Below are positions 37,401-45,098 of a stretch of 64,000 nt of DNA, piece after piece. Numbering within the stretch: the first letter of the stretch is position 1; every line of letters starts with the position of its first letter. The stretch covers positions 209,489 to 273,488 of the forward strand of contig CAUEPS010000001.1 in the NCBI GenBank assembly GCA_959019775.1. The letters are read 5' to 3'. Below the pieces are notes generated by a model. That model saw only the letters and a list, made by a program, of their open reading frames with translations. It was not told the DNA's origin and searched no databases. The position numbers and the translations under genes were made by a program. The stretch comes from an uncultured Collinsella sp. (GTDB lineage Bacteria > Actinomycetota > Coriobacteriia > Coriobacteriales > Coriobacteriaceae).

Positions 37401-37903
37401 GCATGGAGCTCGTGCACGGTGCGCTCGACGGCGGGCACCACATTCTGCTGTTCAGCCAGTTCACGGGCATGCTCGATATCATTGGCAAGCGCCTGGCCAA
37501 GGAGGACATCGGCTTTCTTAAGCTCACGGGCGCTTCGTCCAAGGAGAGCCGCGCCAAGATGGTCGCGCAGTTCCAGGCGGGCGAGGTGCCGGTGTTTCTG
37601 ATCTCGCTCAAGGCGGGCGGCGTGGGCCTCAACCTGACGGCGGCCGACGTGGTCATCCACTACGACCCGTGGTGGAACGTGGCCGCGCAGGACCAGGCAA
37701 CCGACCGCGCGCACCGTATTGGCCAGCAACATACCGTGACCGTGTACAAGCTCATCGCCAAGGACACGATCGAGGAGCGCATTATGCAGATGCAGGAGTC
37801 CAAGCGCGACCTAGTCAACAGCGTGCTCGGCGGCGACGGCATCTCCTCGGCGCTGTTTACCCGCGAGGATGTTCTGGCGCTGCTCGGCGGCGACGGGCGC
37901 TAA
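34430..37903 (+). CDS. SNF2-family DEAD-like helicase with SWIM zinc finger
   Basis: A 1157-residue protein. The SWIM domain DYDCDCPAAYRYPGMCKHAI (residues about 75-95) gives the CxC..CxH zinc site. A long central SNF2_assoc-like region follows, then the SNF2 ATPase with DDMGLGKTLQ (about 718), VLDEAQYIKN (about 818) and ALTGTPIENR. The second helicase lobe has SLKAGGVGLNLTAADVV and DRAHRIGQQHTVTVYKL. Such Rapa/HepA-like translocases act on protein-DNA or RNA polymerase complexes, but the bacterial SWIM-SNF2 class has no settled role. GGAGGAAG fixes ATG 34430. Residues about 135-160 form a Pro/Ala-rich linker. Confidence 0.93.
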   Translation: MAQGTFVQALRKEAALSGTFMKGRSLMLNGAVLSIEDSGSRFSKNVTVEGSVRGSRGDLYKTHVVLDMDEHEVIDYDCDCPAAYRYPGMCKHAIATALAYLDASGAEPVEGLRTPVRTSTVPPAQSKQPARPASAAPAVNPNFPFPAPVPTSPSLMAALSDLSDARMDELASMRRKLAGAVDPDAPKAVLEPSLVPYYNPLFADRFNWALEFRVRCGSVSYVVKDIDGMAAAYVRGGTFSYGKKLTFLHTPEAFDEVSVRLLDLVVATVVYLSDITSSRSASYDFARSGFVAERQLPLSEHDIVYMLDLLRGRTISFEPAWSRGTTTHRSYEVAVELSPVGEDEASAKQPPLLAAKIAPAAGGSYDLRLPADMYCFVSGDVAYLVDTHRARRADAAFAQHAAPFLSRLLPCRTPVHIAAEQVGEFCRMALPVLREYTDLTAPAVLDTVAPEPSFAMAIGVDDGLVTCKITVSYGDWSADLFSLGAPGSPFEEQRPGVPPRDEIAEFRVMDTAALYFDFYEGGLAFEERDDESLFHLLTEGLSALSELGEVMLSDRLRQVSVRPAPKLSVRATVKSNLLDVELGASGLSAADLAIYLDSYKRHQTFARLTSGDIVRLDEGARAAFGLAEDLGVDAVDLLDGVSLPASSTLFVDSMLARTPALEADRDAAFRRTVERLDTLGKMDFTVPVSLKATLRGYQVDGYQWLGSLEHLGLGGILADDMGLGKTLQMIAHILARVEAGDAKPTLVVCPASLVYNWTAELERFAPSLDVCAIVGAKAQRRVQIAGVAEHNVVVTSYDLMRRDIDEYAEQDFARVVLDEAQYIKNPLTQVARAAKRLPAGVRFALTGTPIENRLSELWSIFDFLMPGLLGTRESFAKRFESPVEHAEGDSAACLQALVSPFVLRRVKEDVVADLPEKIEDTVMAQLTGEQRKLYLANQDRIAQQVQHREASEFKKDKLKVLAELTKLRQICCDPHLHYEDYKAGSAKLDACMELVHGALDGGHHILLFSQFTGMLDIIGKRLAKEDIGFLKLTGASSKESRAKMVAQFQAGEVPVFLISLKAGGVGLNLTAADVVIHYDPWWNVAAQDQATDRAHRIGQQHTVTVYKLIAKDTIEERIMQMQESKRDLVNSVLGGDGISSALFTREDVLALLGGDGR

Positions 37904-38073
37904 CTGCGCAGATGGCAACCGGGGCTGTCGAGACGGCTTCGGGTCGCCGGCGCGCTCTGACCTCGGTCGCTAGCCTCGCTCGTTATGTGTTCATTTGCCA
38001 TGCCGTGGATGGTTCGCTTGCCTTTGGGCATAAGAACCTCAAGAACATCGGCACATCAGCAAAGGAGAACATC

Positions 38074-38436
38074 ATGGCGAAATTCTTTAAGGACCCCGAT
38101 GGCAAGCTCATTGCCGCCCTTGGCAACGACGTTGCAACCCCTGCCGGCTGCACGGAGCTGACCGCGAACACCGAGGACGCGGCGCACGAGAAGCACGTGC
38201 CCGTCGTCGAGAGCGAGCGCGACGGTCACGTGATCCGTGCGCGCGTGGGCTCGGTCGAGCATCCTATGGTGCCCGAGCACTACATCGAGTGGATTGCCCT
38301 TGAGGCCGAGGGCCGTCTGGAGGTCCATTACCTCCAGCCCGGCATGAAGCCCGCGACGTTTTTTGCCGGCGGTTCCAAGGCCGGTACCGTCTATGCCTAT
38401 TGCAACCTGCACGGGCTGTGGTCCGCGACGTTCTAG
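38074..38436 (+). CDS. Superoxide reductase (desulfoferrodoxin family) with a degenerate N-terminal domain
   Basis: A 120-residue protein that should reduce superoxide to peroxide in the cytoplasm of this anaerobe. The catalytic Fe(His)4Cys site is complete: H41 (EKHVPVVE), H63 (EHPM), H69 (PEHYIEW), C110 and H113 (YCNLHGLW), with the active-loop lysine K40. The first 36 residues align with the desulforedoxin domain (ELTANTEDAA is its usual exit) but contain a single cysteine, C26, instead of four, so iron centre I cannot form. AAAGGAGAAC fixes the start. It is transcribed alone, with a terminator downstream. Confidence 0.92.
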   Translation: MAKFFKDPDGKLIAALGNDVATPAGCTELTANTEDAAHEKHVPVVESERDGHVIRARVGSVEHPMVPEHYIEWIALEAEGRLEVHYLQPGMKPATFFAGGSKAGTVYAYCNLHGLWSATF

Positions 38437-38481
38437 GAGCGCGCCCCCGCTCGGGGTATCATAGCTAGCATATGCACATGC

Positions 38482-38516
38482 AAGCGCCGACTGCATCATG
38501 CGGCCGGCGCTTTTAC
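38482..38516 (+). terminator. Terminator of the superoxide reductase gene
   Basis: AAGCGCCG and CGGCGCTT enclose a 15-base loop and are followed by T residues; two further complementary bases extend the stem. Confidence 0.7.
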
Positions 38517-38553
38517 TACGACAACGATGGTTTACGACGGAAAGGGCTGAGCC

Positions 38554-40539
38554 ATGAAGCTCGCACTTGCACAGATCGATATGCGCCTGGGTGATATTGA
38601 GGGTATCTGCGGTCGCATCGAGGACCAGGCGCGCCTGGCCCATGAGCGCGGTGCGCGCGTGTTGTGCGTGCCGGCTCCGCTCTTTATGGGAGCCCTGCCC
38701 GGCGGCCTGGTGGGCGCTGCCGACTTTGAGCACGACATACTTGCCGGCTTGACCGGCGTCGCCGAGCGTATCCAAGAGCTCGATATGATCTGCATCGTGC
38801 CCGCGGCAGTTTCGTTTGAGGGCCAGCCCCTGCTCGACTACATGATGCTCAAGGACGGCCATGTGGTGCCGGCCCGTTCGAGCATTGCCCTGCAGCGCGG
38901 TGGGACCGGCGATGCCCGTTGGGCGCCGCCAGTCTTCGACGTGGACGGCGTGCGTATCGCCGTGATCTTCGACTTGGACCGCGAGCTCGAGATGCTGCCG
39001 ACCGGCGTCGACCTCATCGCCTATTTCCAGTTCAACGCGTTTGATATGACCGACCGCGAGAGCGCTGCGATCGCCGCCGTGCGCAGCGGAGCCTACCGCA
39101 AGATCGCATCTAAGCGCAGCGTGTGGTTTGCCTGCATGGCGCCGGTCGGTGCGTACGATGAGTCGGTGTATACCGGCGGCTCGTTTGTGCTCGACGACTG
39201 CGGCCGCGTGGTGGCCCAAGCGCCGTGTTTTGAGGAGAGCCTGCTGGTTCAGGAGATCCAGCGCGGCGTGATGCTCGATGCCCTGGAAGATCACGAACTG
39301 CCCGAGTTCCGTTCCGAGGAGTGGCTGTGGCAGGCGCTGGTGCTCGCCGTTCGCGATAACGCCCGCGCCCGCGGTACGTCGCGCGCCGTGGTGGCGCTCG
39401 AGGGCGACTTGCCGTCGTCCCTGCTGGCGGCGCTTGCCGTCGACGCCCTAGGTCCGCGCAATGTGGTCGGCCTGGTGTTGGGACGCAACCGTATCTTTAC
39501 GCCGGCGCAGGAGGAGGCCGAGGCTGCTCGCTGTGCCGCCGTTCGCGCCATTGCCGAGCGTCTGCATATTCGCACGGTTGAGCGTGATGCGCCGGATGCC
39601 GCGCGTGTGCTCGACCGCGATGTGTCGGCGGGCGACGCCGAGCGCCTGCGCTCGCGTACGCTGGGCCTCATGCTGGAGGATACGGCGCTCGAGCTGGGTG
39701 CGATGGCGTTGAGCCCACTGTCCAAAACTGAGTACGCGCTGGCGGCGCCCGCGCATTGCGGCGGCTACCAGGGCGATTGCGCGCCCTTTGGTGACGTATA
39801 CCTGTCGACGCTCGAGTTTGTGGCGCGTGTGCGCAACCGTACGTCTGCCGTGGTGCCGCAGGAGCTCGTGACGCTCAACGCGGTGGAGGATTGCATGGAG
39901 CGCGTGCTGGCGCAAGCGCTCTCGACGCTTGACGGTCCGGTCGACATGCTCGACCGCGCGGCGCAGCTGCTCGGCGGGCTTGAGCCAGGCGAGGTCGATG
40001 GCACGCTCGAGTCGCACGTCGACCGCAGCCGTCCCTTCGACGACATTCCGATGGCTGCCGGCAAGCCCGAGGCCTGCTCACTGCTGCTGATGCTCGTGCG
40101 TCAGGGCGAGGCGGCTCGCCGCATGCTGCCGACGGCGCCGATCGTCTCGGCCCGTTCGTTTGTCGAGCGCGCCTGGCCGTACATGCTCGCGTGGTCCGAC
40201 CTGGGGCTGAGCGGCAAGGAACGCATGACGGTCGATGCGCTGGCGCGCGCCGAGGTGAACCGCTTTGCCGACGAGGATACAAGCGAGCGCATGCGTGGCG
40301 AGATGATGGGCATACTGGGTGACTTGTTGGGTATTTCGCCCGAGCAGATGGAGGAGCTGCGCTCCGAGGATGGTCAGCGTCGCCTGCATGAGGGTATGAA
40401 GAAGTTTGAAGGCGAGGTCCAGGATGCCATCGATAAGATGATGGGCGGCCAGGGCGGACCGCAGGGTGGGCCCCAGGGCACGCCGATGCCGCAACCGCCG
40501 GTGGATCCGAGGCAGTTCCCATTCTTCTCGCAGAACTAA
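38554..40539 (+). CDS. NAD-synthetase-like protein with both active sites degenerate
   Basis: This 661-residue protein has the architecture of glutamine-dependent NAD+ synthetase: a nitrilase-like N-terminal domain (MKLALAQIDMRLGD, YTGGSFVLDDCGRVVAQAP) and a synthetase-like domain (PLSKTEYALAAPAH, GDCAPFGDVYLSTLEF). Catalytic residues are missing from both. The nitrilase Glu is lost (CVPAPLFMG in place of FPELAL.GY). Its Lys has no counterpart, and its Cys position reads VIFDLDRE in place of ICEDIW. The ATP-binding SGG.DS reads LEGDLPSS. A roughly 190-residue C-terminal tail ends in a Gly/Pro/Gln-rich segment. The frame is intact with normal codon use, so it looks like a maintained pseudoenzyme, possibly regulatory. 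Confidence 0.8.
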   Translation: MKLALAQIDMRLGDIEGICGRIEDQARLAHERGARVLCVPAPLFMGALPGGLVGAADFEHDILAGLTGVAERIQELDMICIVPAAVSFEGQPLLDYMMLKDGHVVPARSSIALQRGGTGDARWAPPVFDVDGVRIAVIFDLDRELEMLPTGVDLIAYFQFNAFDMTDRESAAIAAVRSGAYRKIASKRSVWFACMAPVGAYDESVYTGGSFVLDDCGRVVAQAPCFEESLLVQEIQRGVMLDALEDHELPEFRSEEWLWQALVLAVRDNARARGTSRAVVALEGDLPSSLLAALAVDALGPRNVVGLVLGRNRIFTPAQEEAEAARCAAVRAIAERLHIRTVERDAPDAARVLDRDVSAGDAERLRSRTLGLMLEDTALELGAMALSPLSKTEYALAAPAHCGGYQGDCAPFGDVYLSTLEFVARVRNRTSAVVPQELVTLNAVEDCMERVLAQALSTLDGPVDMLDRAAQLLGGLEPGEVDGTLESHVDRSRPFDDIPMAAGKPEACSLLLMLVRQGEAARRMLPTAPIVSARSFVERAWPYMLAWSDLGLSGKERMTVDALARAEVNRFADEDTSERMRGEMMGILGDLLGISPEQMEELRSEDGQRRLHEGMKKFEGEVQDAIDKMMGGQGGPQGGPQGTPMPQPPVDPRQFPFFSQN

Positions 40540-40608
40540 ACTGGGGATAGGATTCGCTTCCAACCCCGACACTTCAACTAAGCATCTTGGCCCCGTTGTG
40601 TTATTCTA

Positions 40609-40620
40609 GAACAGACGTTC
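40609..40620 (+). promoter_or_regulatory. LexA (SOS) box upstream of ruvC
   Basis: GAACAGACGTTC fits the Gram-positive/actinobacterial LexA consensus GAAC-N4-GTTC exactly and is followed by G. It overlaps the region just downstream of a -10-like TATTCT (40602-40607), a normal place for repression of an SOS promoter. Confidence 0.7.
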
Positions 40621-40676
40621 GTGAATAGTACGCGGGGCCTTGTCTTGCGTCGTGCTTGTGGCGAGGGGAGGTTGGC

Positions 40677-41198
40677 TTGGTCATTTTGGGTATCGACCCT
40701 GGTTTGGCCCATACGGGTTGGGGGATTATCGAGGAGCGGCGCGGTGAGGTTCGCTGCCGTGCCTATGGTTGTATCGAGACCAGCGCGGGCAGTCCGCTCG
40801 CGGTGCGCCTGTCGCATATCGCCCGCGACCTCAAGGGCGTCGTGGAGCGTTATCGACCCGATACCGCTGCTATCGAGAGCATCTACTTTGGCGCCAACGT
40901 CCGCTCGGCCATCCCCACGGCGCATGCCCGCGGCGCCGCGCTCGTGGCGCTTTCGGAATGCGCGCTCGAGATTGGCGAGTACACGCCTATGCAGATTAAG
41001 CAGGCTGTTGTGGGTACCGGCGCCGCGGACAAACGGCAGGTCGCGTATATGGTTCGTACGCTCACACAGCTCGATCACGACCCGCATCCCGACCATGCCG
41101 CCGATGCCCTGGCTTGCGCCATCTGCCACGTAAACCTCAGCCGCACCCGGGCGCTTACCGGTGGCGAGTTCTATCAACAGAGAGGAACCGGATACTGA
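40677..41198 (+). CDS. ruvC: Holliday junction endonuclease RuvC
   Basis: A 173-residue resolvase that cuts Holliday junctions in concert with RuvAB. Acidic catalytic residues appear in MVILGIDPG (D7), AAIESIYFG and the C-terminal HPDHAADALA. AVRLSHIARDL and MQIKQAVVGTG are typical RuvC segments. The start is a TTG at 40677, five bases after GAGGGGAGG; the next upstream TTG (40656) would put the ribosome site inside the gene. It overlaps ruvA by one base (TGATG). Confidence 0.95.
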   Translation: MVILGIDPGLAHTGWGIIEERRGEVRCRAYGCIETSAGSPLAVRLSHIARDLKGVVERYRPDTAAIESIYFGANVRSAIPTAHARGAALVALSECALEIGEYTPMQIKQAVVGTGAADKRQVAYMVRTLTQLDHDPHPDHAADALACAICHVNLSRTRALTGGEFYQQRGTGY

Positions 41199-41818
41199 TG
41201 ATCTCCCAGCTCCATGGAACGCTTGTCGAGGCAACGATGAGCTCGGCCGTTGTCGATGTATCGGGCGTGGGCTTTGAGCTCGGCATCTCGGGTAGCACTG
41301 CGGCCACGTTGCCGACGCCCGGCGGCGAGGTTCGCCTGTATACCCGTATGCAGGTGCGCGAGGACGCCATGACGCTCTTTGGTTTTGCCTCCAAGGACGA
41401 GCGCACGATGTTCGATCGGCTTGTGTCCGTCTCGGGCGTCGGTCCGCGCCTGGCGCTCGCCGTGCTTTCCACCTATACCGTGGGCCAGTTGTATTCCCTG
41501 GTAATGGCCGAGGATGACAAGGGTATGGCCAAGGTGCCCGGTGTGGGCAAAAAGACTGCGCAGCGTCTGATCCTGGAGCTCAAGAGCACCTTTGCCAAGG
41601 ACAAGGGCTTTGTGCCGGTCGACGTGATTCCCGGCCAGGTTGCGATGCCGGTTCCCGCCGCCGCTCCCTCGGCGATCGATGACGCCCGCGCGGCACTCCT
41701 TTCCATGGGCTTTAGCCCGCAGGAGACCGATGTTGCCCTGAGCGGGTATGATGGGCAGAATATGCGTGTCGAGGATCTGCTCGGCGCGGCGCTTAAGCGA
41801 CTCGGAATGGATGCGTGA
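41198..41818 (+). CDS. ruvA: Holliday junction DNA helicase subunit RuvA
   Basis: A 206-residue junction-binding protein. Domain I is the OB-fold (MISQLHGTLVEA, DVSGVGFEL). Domain II holds helix-hairpin-helix motifs (SVSGVGPRLALAVLS and KVPGVGKKTAQRLILELK). Domain III, after a linker, binds RuvB (ARAALLSMGFSPQETDVAL). As a tetramer it loads RuvB on junctions. Start and stop both overlap neighbours by a base in TGATG arrangements, so ruvC-ruvA-ruvB is tightly coupled. Confidence 0.96.
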   Translation: MISQLHGTLVEATMSSAVVDVSGVGFELGISGSTAATLPTPGGEVRLYTRMQVREDAMTLFGFASKDERTMFDRLVSVSGVGPRLALAVLSTYTVGQLYSLVMAEDDKGMAKVPGVGKKTAQRLILELKSTFAKDKGFVPVDVIPGQVAMPVPAAAPSAIDDARAALLSMGFSPQETDVALSGYDGQNMRVEDLLGAALKRLGMDA

Positions 41819-42885
41819 TGTGGGAAGCCGATGACTCTCAGGACCTGTGGGCGACGCCCGGCAACTCGCCGGCGGCATCCATGGCGCATGGCGAGCGTAT
41901 GGTGGGTTCGGAGCTGACGCCCGAGGACCTCGATGTCGACCGTACCCTGCGCCCCCAGCGCTTGGATGACTACTGCGGTCAGGAGCATATCAAGCAGAGC
42001 CTTCGCGTGCTCATCGAGGCGGCGCAGAGCCGCGGCGAGACGCTCGACCACGTGATCTTCTCGGGCCCTCCGGGTCTGGGCAAGACCACGCTGGCTACGG
42101 TTATCGCCAACGAGCTGGGCGCTCAGATCAAGACGACGAGCGGTCCGGCCATCGCGCGCACCGGCGACCTGGCTGCCATCCTTACCAACCTGCAACCGGG
42201 TGACGTGCTGTTTATCGACGAGATTCACCGCCTCAACCGCTCGGTCGAGGAGGTCCTGTACCCTGCGATGGAGGACTTTGCGCTCGATATCGTGATCGGC
42301 AAGGGTCCGGCGGCGCGCTCGATTCGCCTGGATATCCCCAAGTTCACGCTGGTGGCGGCAACGACTCGCTCGGGCATGTTGACCGGCCCGCTACGCGATC
42401 GCTTTGGCATTTCGTATCGCCTGGATTACTACACCGTTGAGGAGCTCGCCCAGATTGTGACACGCTCGGCGACCATTCTGGGTGTGACGATCGATCATCC
42501 CAGCGCGCTCGAGATCGGCTCGCGCTCGCGCGGTACGCCGCGTCTTGCCAACCGTCTGCTCAAACGCGTGCGCGACTATGCACAGGTGCGCGGCAACGGT
42601 CCTATTGAGCTCGATATTTGCCGGCAGGCGCTCGAGTTCTTCGAGATCGACGAGCTCGGCCTGGACTGGATGGACATTCGCATCTTGGAGACACTTGCCA
42701 AGACGTTCTCCGGCCGTGCCGTTGGCTTGACCACGCTTGCCAGTGCGGTGGGCGAGGACCCGGGAACGCTCGAGGATGTCTACGAGCCCTATCTGCTGCA
42801 GTGCGGCTTGATGATTCGCACGCCCCAGGGTCGCCAGGCAACCCTGCGCACATTCGACCATTTGGGTATTGAACCGACACTGTAG
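41818..42885 (+). CDS. ruvB: Holliday junction branch migration ATPase RuvB
   Basis: A 355-residue AAA+ motor. Walker A is GPPGLGKTTLA, Walker B LFIDEIHRL, sensor 1 AATTRSGML, and the arginine-finger/sensor 2 segment GTPRLANRLLKRVRD. The C-terminal winged helix ends TPQGRQATLRTFDHLG. It drives branch migration with RuvA. I chose ATG 41818, which overlaps the ruvA stop as TGATG; GTG 41815 directly before it is also possible. The gene completes the SOS-type ruvCAB operon. Confidence 0.97.
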   Translation: MWEADDSQDLWATPGNSPAASMAHGERMVGSELTPEDLDVDRTLRPQRLDDYCGQEHIKQSLRVLIEAAQSRGETLDHVIFSGPPGLGKTTLATVIANELGAQIKTTSGPAIARTGDLAAILTNLQPGDVLFIDEIHRLNRSVEEVLYPAMEDFALDIVIGKGPAARSIRLDIPKFTLVAATTRSGMLTGPLRDRFGISYRLDYYTVEELAQIVTRSATILGVTIDHPSALEIGSRSRGTPRLANRLLKRVRDYAQVRGNGPIELDICRQALEFFEIDELGLDWMDIRILETLAKTFSGRAVGLTTLASAVGEDPGTLEDVYEPYLLQCGLMIRTPQGRQATLRTFDHLGIEPTL

Positions 42886-43031
42886 GAATGGGCTTGTTTT
42901 AGCACATCTGTAGGCTATCGCTGGGCATCGGGTAAACATATCGCCGTTCGTCGGTTGCGGGCGTTTTACTATTGCGCGCGCGTGCTATGCTGGATTGGTC
43001 TTTTTCTCATCCGGTAACGAAAGGACCGCCC

Positions 43032-44699
43032 ATGCCTACTGACATCGAAATCGCACGTTCTGTTACGCCGCTGCCTATTACCGAGGTGGCCAAGAACGCC
43101 GGCGTCGACGTTAAGCATCTGATTCCGTACGGCTTCGACAAGGCTAAGGTCGACTATTCCCTGCTCAACGAGCTGACTGACCACCAGGCCAAGCTTGTCC
43201 TCGTGACCGCTATCAATCCCACGCCCGCAGGCGAGGGAAAGACCACCACGACCATCGGCCTGGCCGACGGTCTGCGTCGTCGCGGCGTCAAGAGCGCCGT
43301 GGCCCTGCGCGAGCCTTCGCTCGGTCCCGTGTTTGGCGTGAAGGGCGGTGCCGCCGGTGGCGGTTGGGCTCAGGTCATCCCCATGGAGGACATCAACCTG
43401 CACTTTACTGGCGACTTCCATGCCATCGGTGCCGCCAACAACCTGCTGGCTGCCATGCTCGACAACCATATTCAGCAGGGCAACCAGCTCGGCATCGACG
43501 TTAAGCGCATCACCTGGAAGCGCGTTGTCGACATGAACGACCGTCAGCTGCGCCATGTTATCGACGGCATTGGCGGCAAGGCCCAGGGCGTGCCGCGCGA
43601 GGATGGCTTCGACATCACCGTTGCCTCCGAGGTCATGGCGATCTTGTGCCTGTCCACGAGCATCAACGACCTCAAGGAGCGCCTGGGCGAGATCGTCGTC
43701 GGCTACAGCTTTGCCGGCGAGCCCGTCCGCGCCCGCGACCTTAAGGCTCAGGGTGCCATGGCTGCGCTGCTTAAGGATGCGCTCAAGCCCAACCTGGTGC
43801 AGACGCTCGAGGGCACGCCCGCTTTTGTCCACGGCGGTCCCTTCGCCAATATCGCTCACGGCTGCAACTCCATCATGGCCACCCGCATGGCCATGCGCTT
43901 TGGCGACGTCGCGATTACCGAGGCCGGTTTCGGCGCCGACCTGGGTGCCGAGAAGTTCCTCGACATCAAGTGCCGCATGACGGGCGTTCGCCCTAGCGCC
44001 GTCGTGATTGTCGCCACCGCCCGTGCGCTTAAGTACAACGGCGGTGTTGCCAAGGCCGACCTCAACGAGGAGAATCTCGAGGCCCTCAAGGCCGGCATGC
44101 CCAACCTGCTGCGCCACGTCGACAACATTCAGAATGTCTACGGTTTGCCCTGCGTGGTCGCCATCAACCGCTTCCCGACGGACACCGAGGCCGAACTCGA
44201 GCTCATCGAGTCCGAGTGCCAGAAGCTCGGTGTCAACGTTAAGCTGTCCGAGGTTTGGGCTAAGGGCGGCGAGGGCGCGCTCGACCTGGCCGATGAGGTC
44301 ATGCGCCTGATCGAGCAGCCGAGCGAGCTCAAGTTTGCCTACGAGGACGGTGCCGATGTGGCCGACGCCCTCGAGGCCGTTGCCACCAAGGTCTACCGCG
44401 CCGACGGCGTTGACTTTACGCCGGCTGCCAAGCGCCAGCTCGCCGAGCTGCGCGAGAACGGCTTTGGCAACCTACCGGTGTGCGTGGCCAAGACGCAGTA
44501 CAGCTTTAGCGACAACGCCAAGGCGCTGGGCGCTCCCGAGGGCTTCCGCATCACCGTGCGCGAGCTCAAGGTTTCCGCCGGTGCTCATTTTGTGGTTGCG
44601 TTGACCGGCAGCGTTCTGACCATGCCCGGCCTGCCCAAGGTTCCCGCGGCCGAGAACATCGACGTCGACAACGACGGCAACATCACCGGCCTGTTCTAA
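43032..44699 (+). CDS. fhs: Formate-tetrahydrofolate ligase
   Basis: A 555-residue enzyme that makes 10-formyl-THF from formate, THF and ATP. The P-loop TPAGEGKTTTTIGLADGL, EPSLGPVFGVKGGAAGGG and TGDFHAIGAANNLLAA are near-invariant Fhs motifs, as are AGFGADLGAEKF and VVAINRF. In fermenters it can run either way, making purine and Met-tRNA one-carbon units or releasing ATP from formyl-THF. The next steps, fchA and folD, are about 12 kb downstream in this window. The start follows GAAAGG. A clear terminator ends the gene. Confidence 0.97.
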   Translation: MPTDIEIARSVTPLPITEVAKNAGVDVKHLIPYGFDKAKVDYSLLNELTDHQAKLVLVTAINPTPAGEGKTTTTIGLADGLRRRGVKSAVALREPSLGPVFGVKGGAAGGGWAQVIPMEDINLHFTGDFHAIGAANNLLAAMLDNHIQQGNQLGIDVKRITWKRVVDMNDRQLRHVIDGIGGKAQGVPREDGFDITVASEVMAILCLSTSINDLKERLGEIVVGYSFAGEPVRARDLKAQGAMAALLKDALKPNLVQTLEGTPAFVHGGPFANIAHGCNSIMATRMAMRFGDVAITEAGFGADLGAEKFLDIKCRMTGVRPSAVVIVATARALKYNGGVAKADLNEENLEALKAGMPNLLRHVDNIQNVYGLPCVVAINRFPTDTEAELELIESECQKLGVNVKLSEVWAKGGEGALDLADEVMRLIEQPSELKFAYEDGADVADALEAVATKVYRADGVDFTPAAKRQLAELRENGFGNLPVCVAKTQYSFSDNAKALGAPEGFRITVRELKVSAGAHFVVALTGSVLTMPGLPKVPAAENIDVDNDGNITGLF

Positions 44700-44724
44700 G
44701 CCCGCCTCCCATAGCCGTTCGTCC

Positions 44725-44760
44725 GCCCCGTCGCGCCACCAAGGCCCGGCGGGGCTTTTT
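44725..44760 (+). terminator. Terminator of fhs
   Basis: GCCCCG (44725-44730) pairs with CGGGGC (44750-44755), with extra pairs inside, and is followed by five T residues. A degraded TGATCCG/CGGATCA inverted repeat lies just beyond (44759-44789). Confidence 0.8.
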
Positions 44761-44834
44761 GATCCGCATGTGATGGAGGAAGACGGATCATTTTGTGGCT
44801 GTCGGGTCAATGAGGCTATCCGTATGGGGTCGTT

Positions 44835-44996
44835 CGTCCAAAACTATGCCGGTTTACTACGATGAATCGGTATACCTCGACCATATCTGGATTTTCCGAA
44901 AATGACCGATTCGTCTACCTGCGGTTTTGTTTTTCCAAAAAGCGTCGTGCTCGCCCTTAACCGATTCAGCGTAGTAAACCGGCATAGTTTTGGACG
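44835..44996. repeat. Palindromic intergenic element, copy 1 (CTACCTGCGGTTTT core)
   Basis: The 162-bp element has perfect 27-bp terminal inverted repeats (44835-44861, 44970-44996) that extend to 36 bp with one mismatch. The interior holds TCTACCTGCGGTTTTGTT (44914-44931), shared with the copies at 47086 and 62543. CCTCGACCAT lies near the left arm. It has no coding potential and lies in a 399-base gap between fhs and a zinc-ribbon gene. Confidence 0.85.
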
Positions 44997-45005
44997 TGGC
45001 GGCAA

Positions 45006-45017
45006 TGTTGCGCAACA
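45006..45017. promoter_or_regulatory. TGTTGCGCAACA palindrome upstream of the zinc-ribbon gene
   Basis: A perfect 12-bp palindrome 82 bases before the gene. The same 12-mer occurs at 55658-55669, 64 bases before a second zinc-ribbon/TM gene. A shared operator is inferred. Confidence 0.5.
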
Positions 45018-45098
45018 AGAATCACGATTTCTCCCGTACGGTGTAGTTGGAAGAACTGCGCGGGCGCATTGCGGCTGCGGCGAGAGACGGGAGATGCG

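Noticed and set aside
37904..38073. Upstream extension of the superoxide reductase frame (to about 37669)
   Set aside because: The extension overlaps the SNF2 helicase gene in another frame and AAAGGAGAAC marks the start at 38074.
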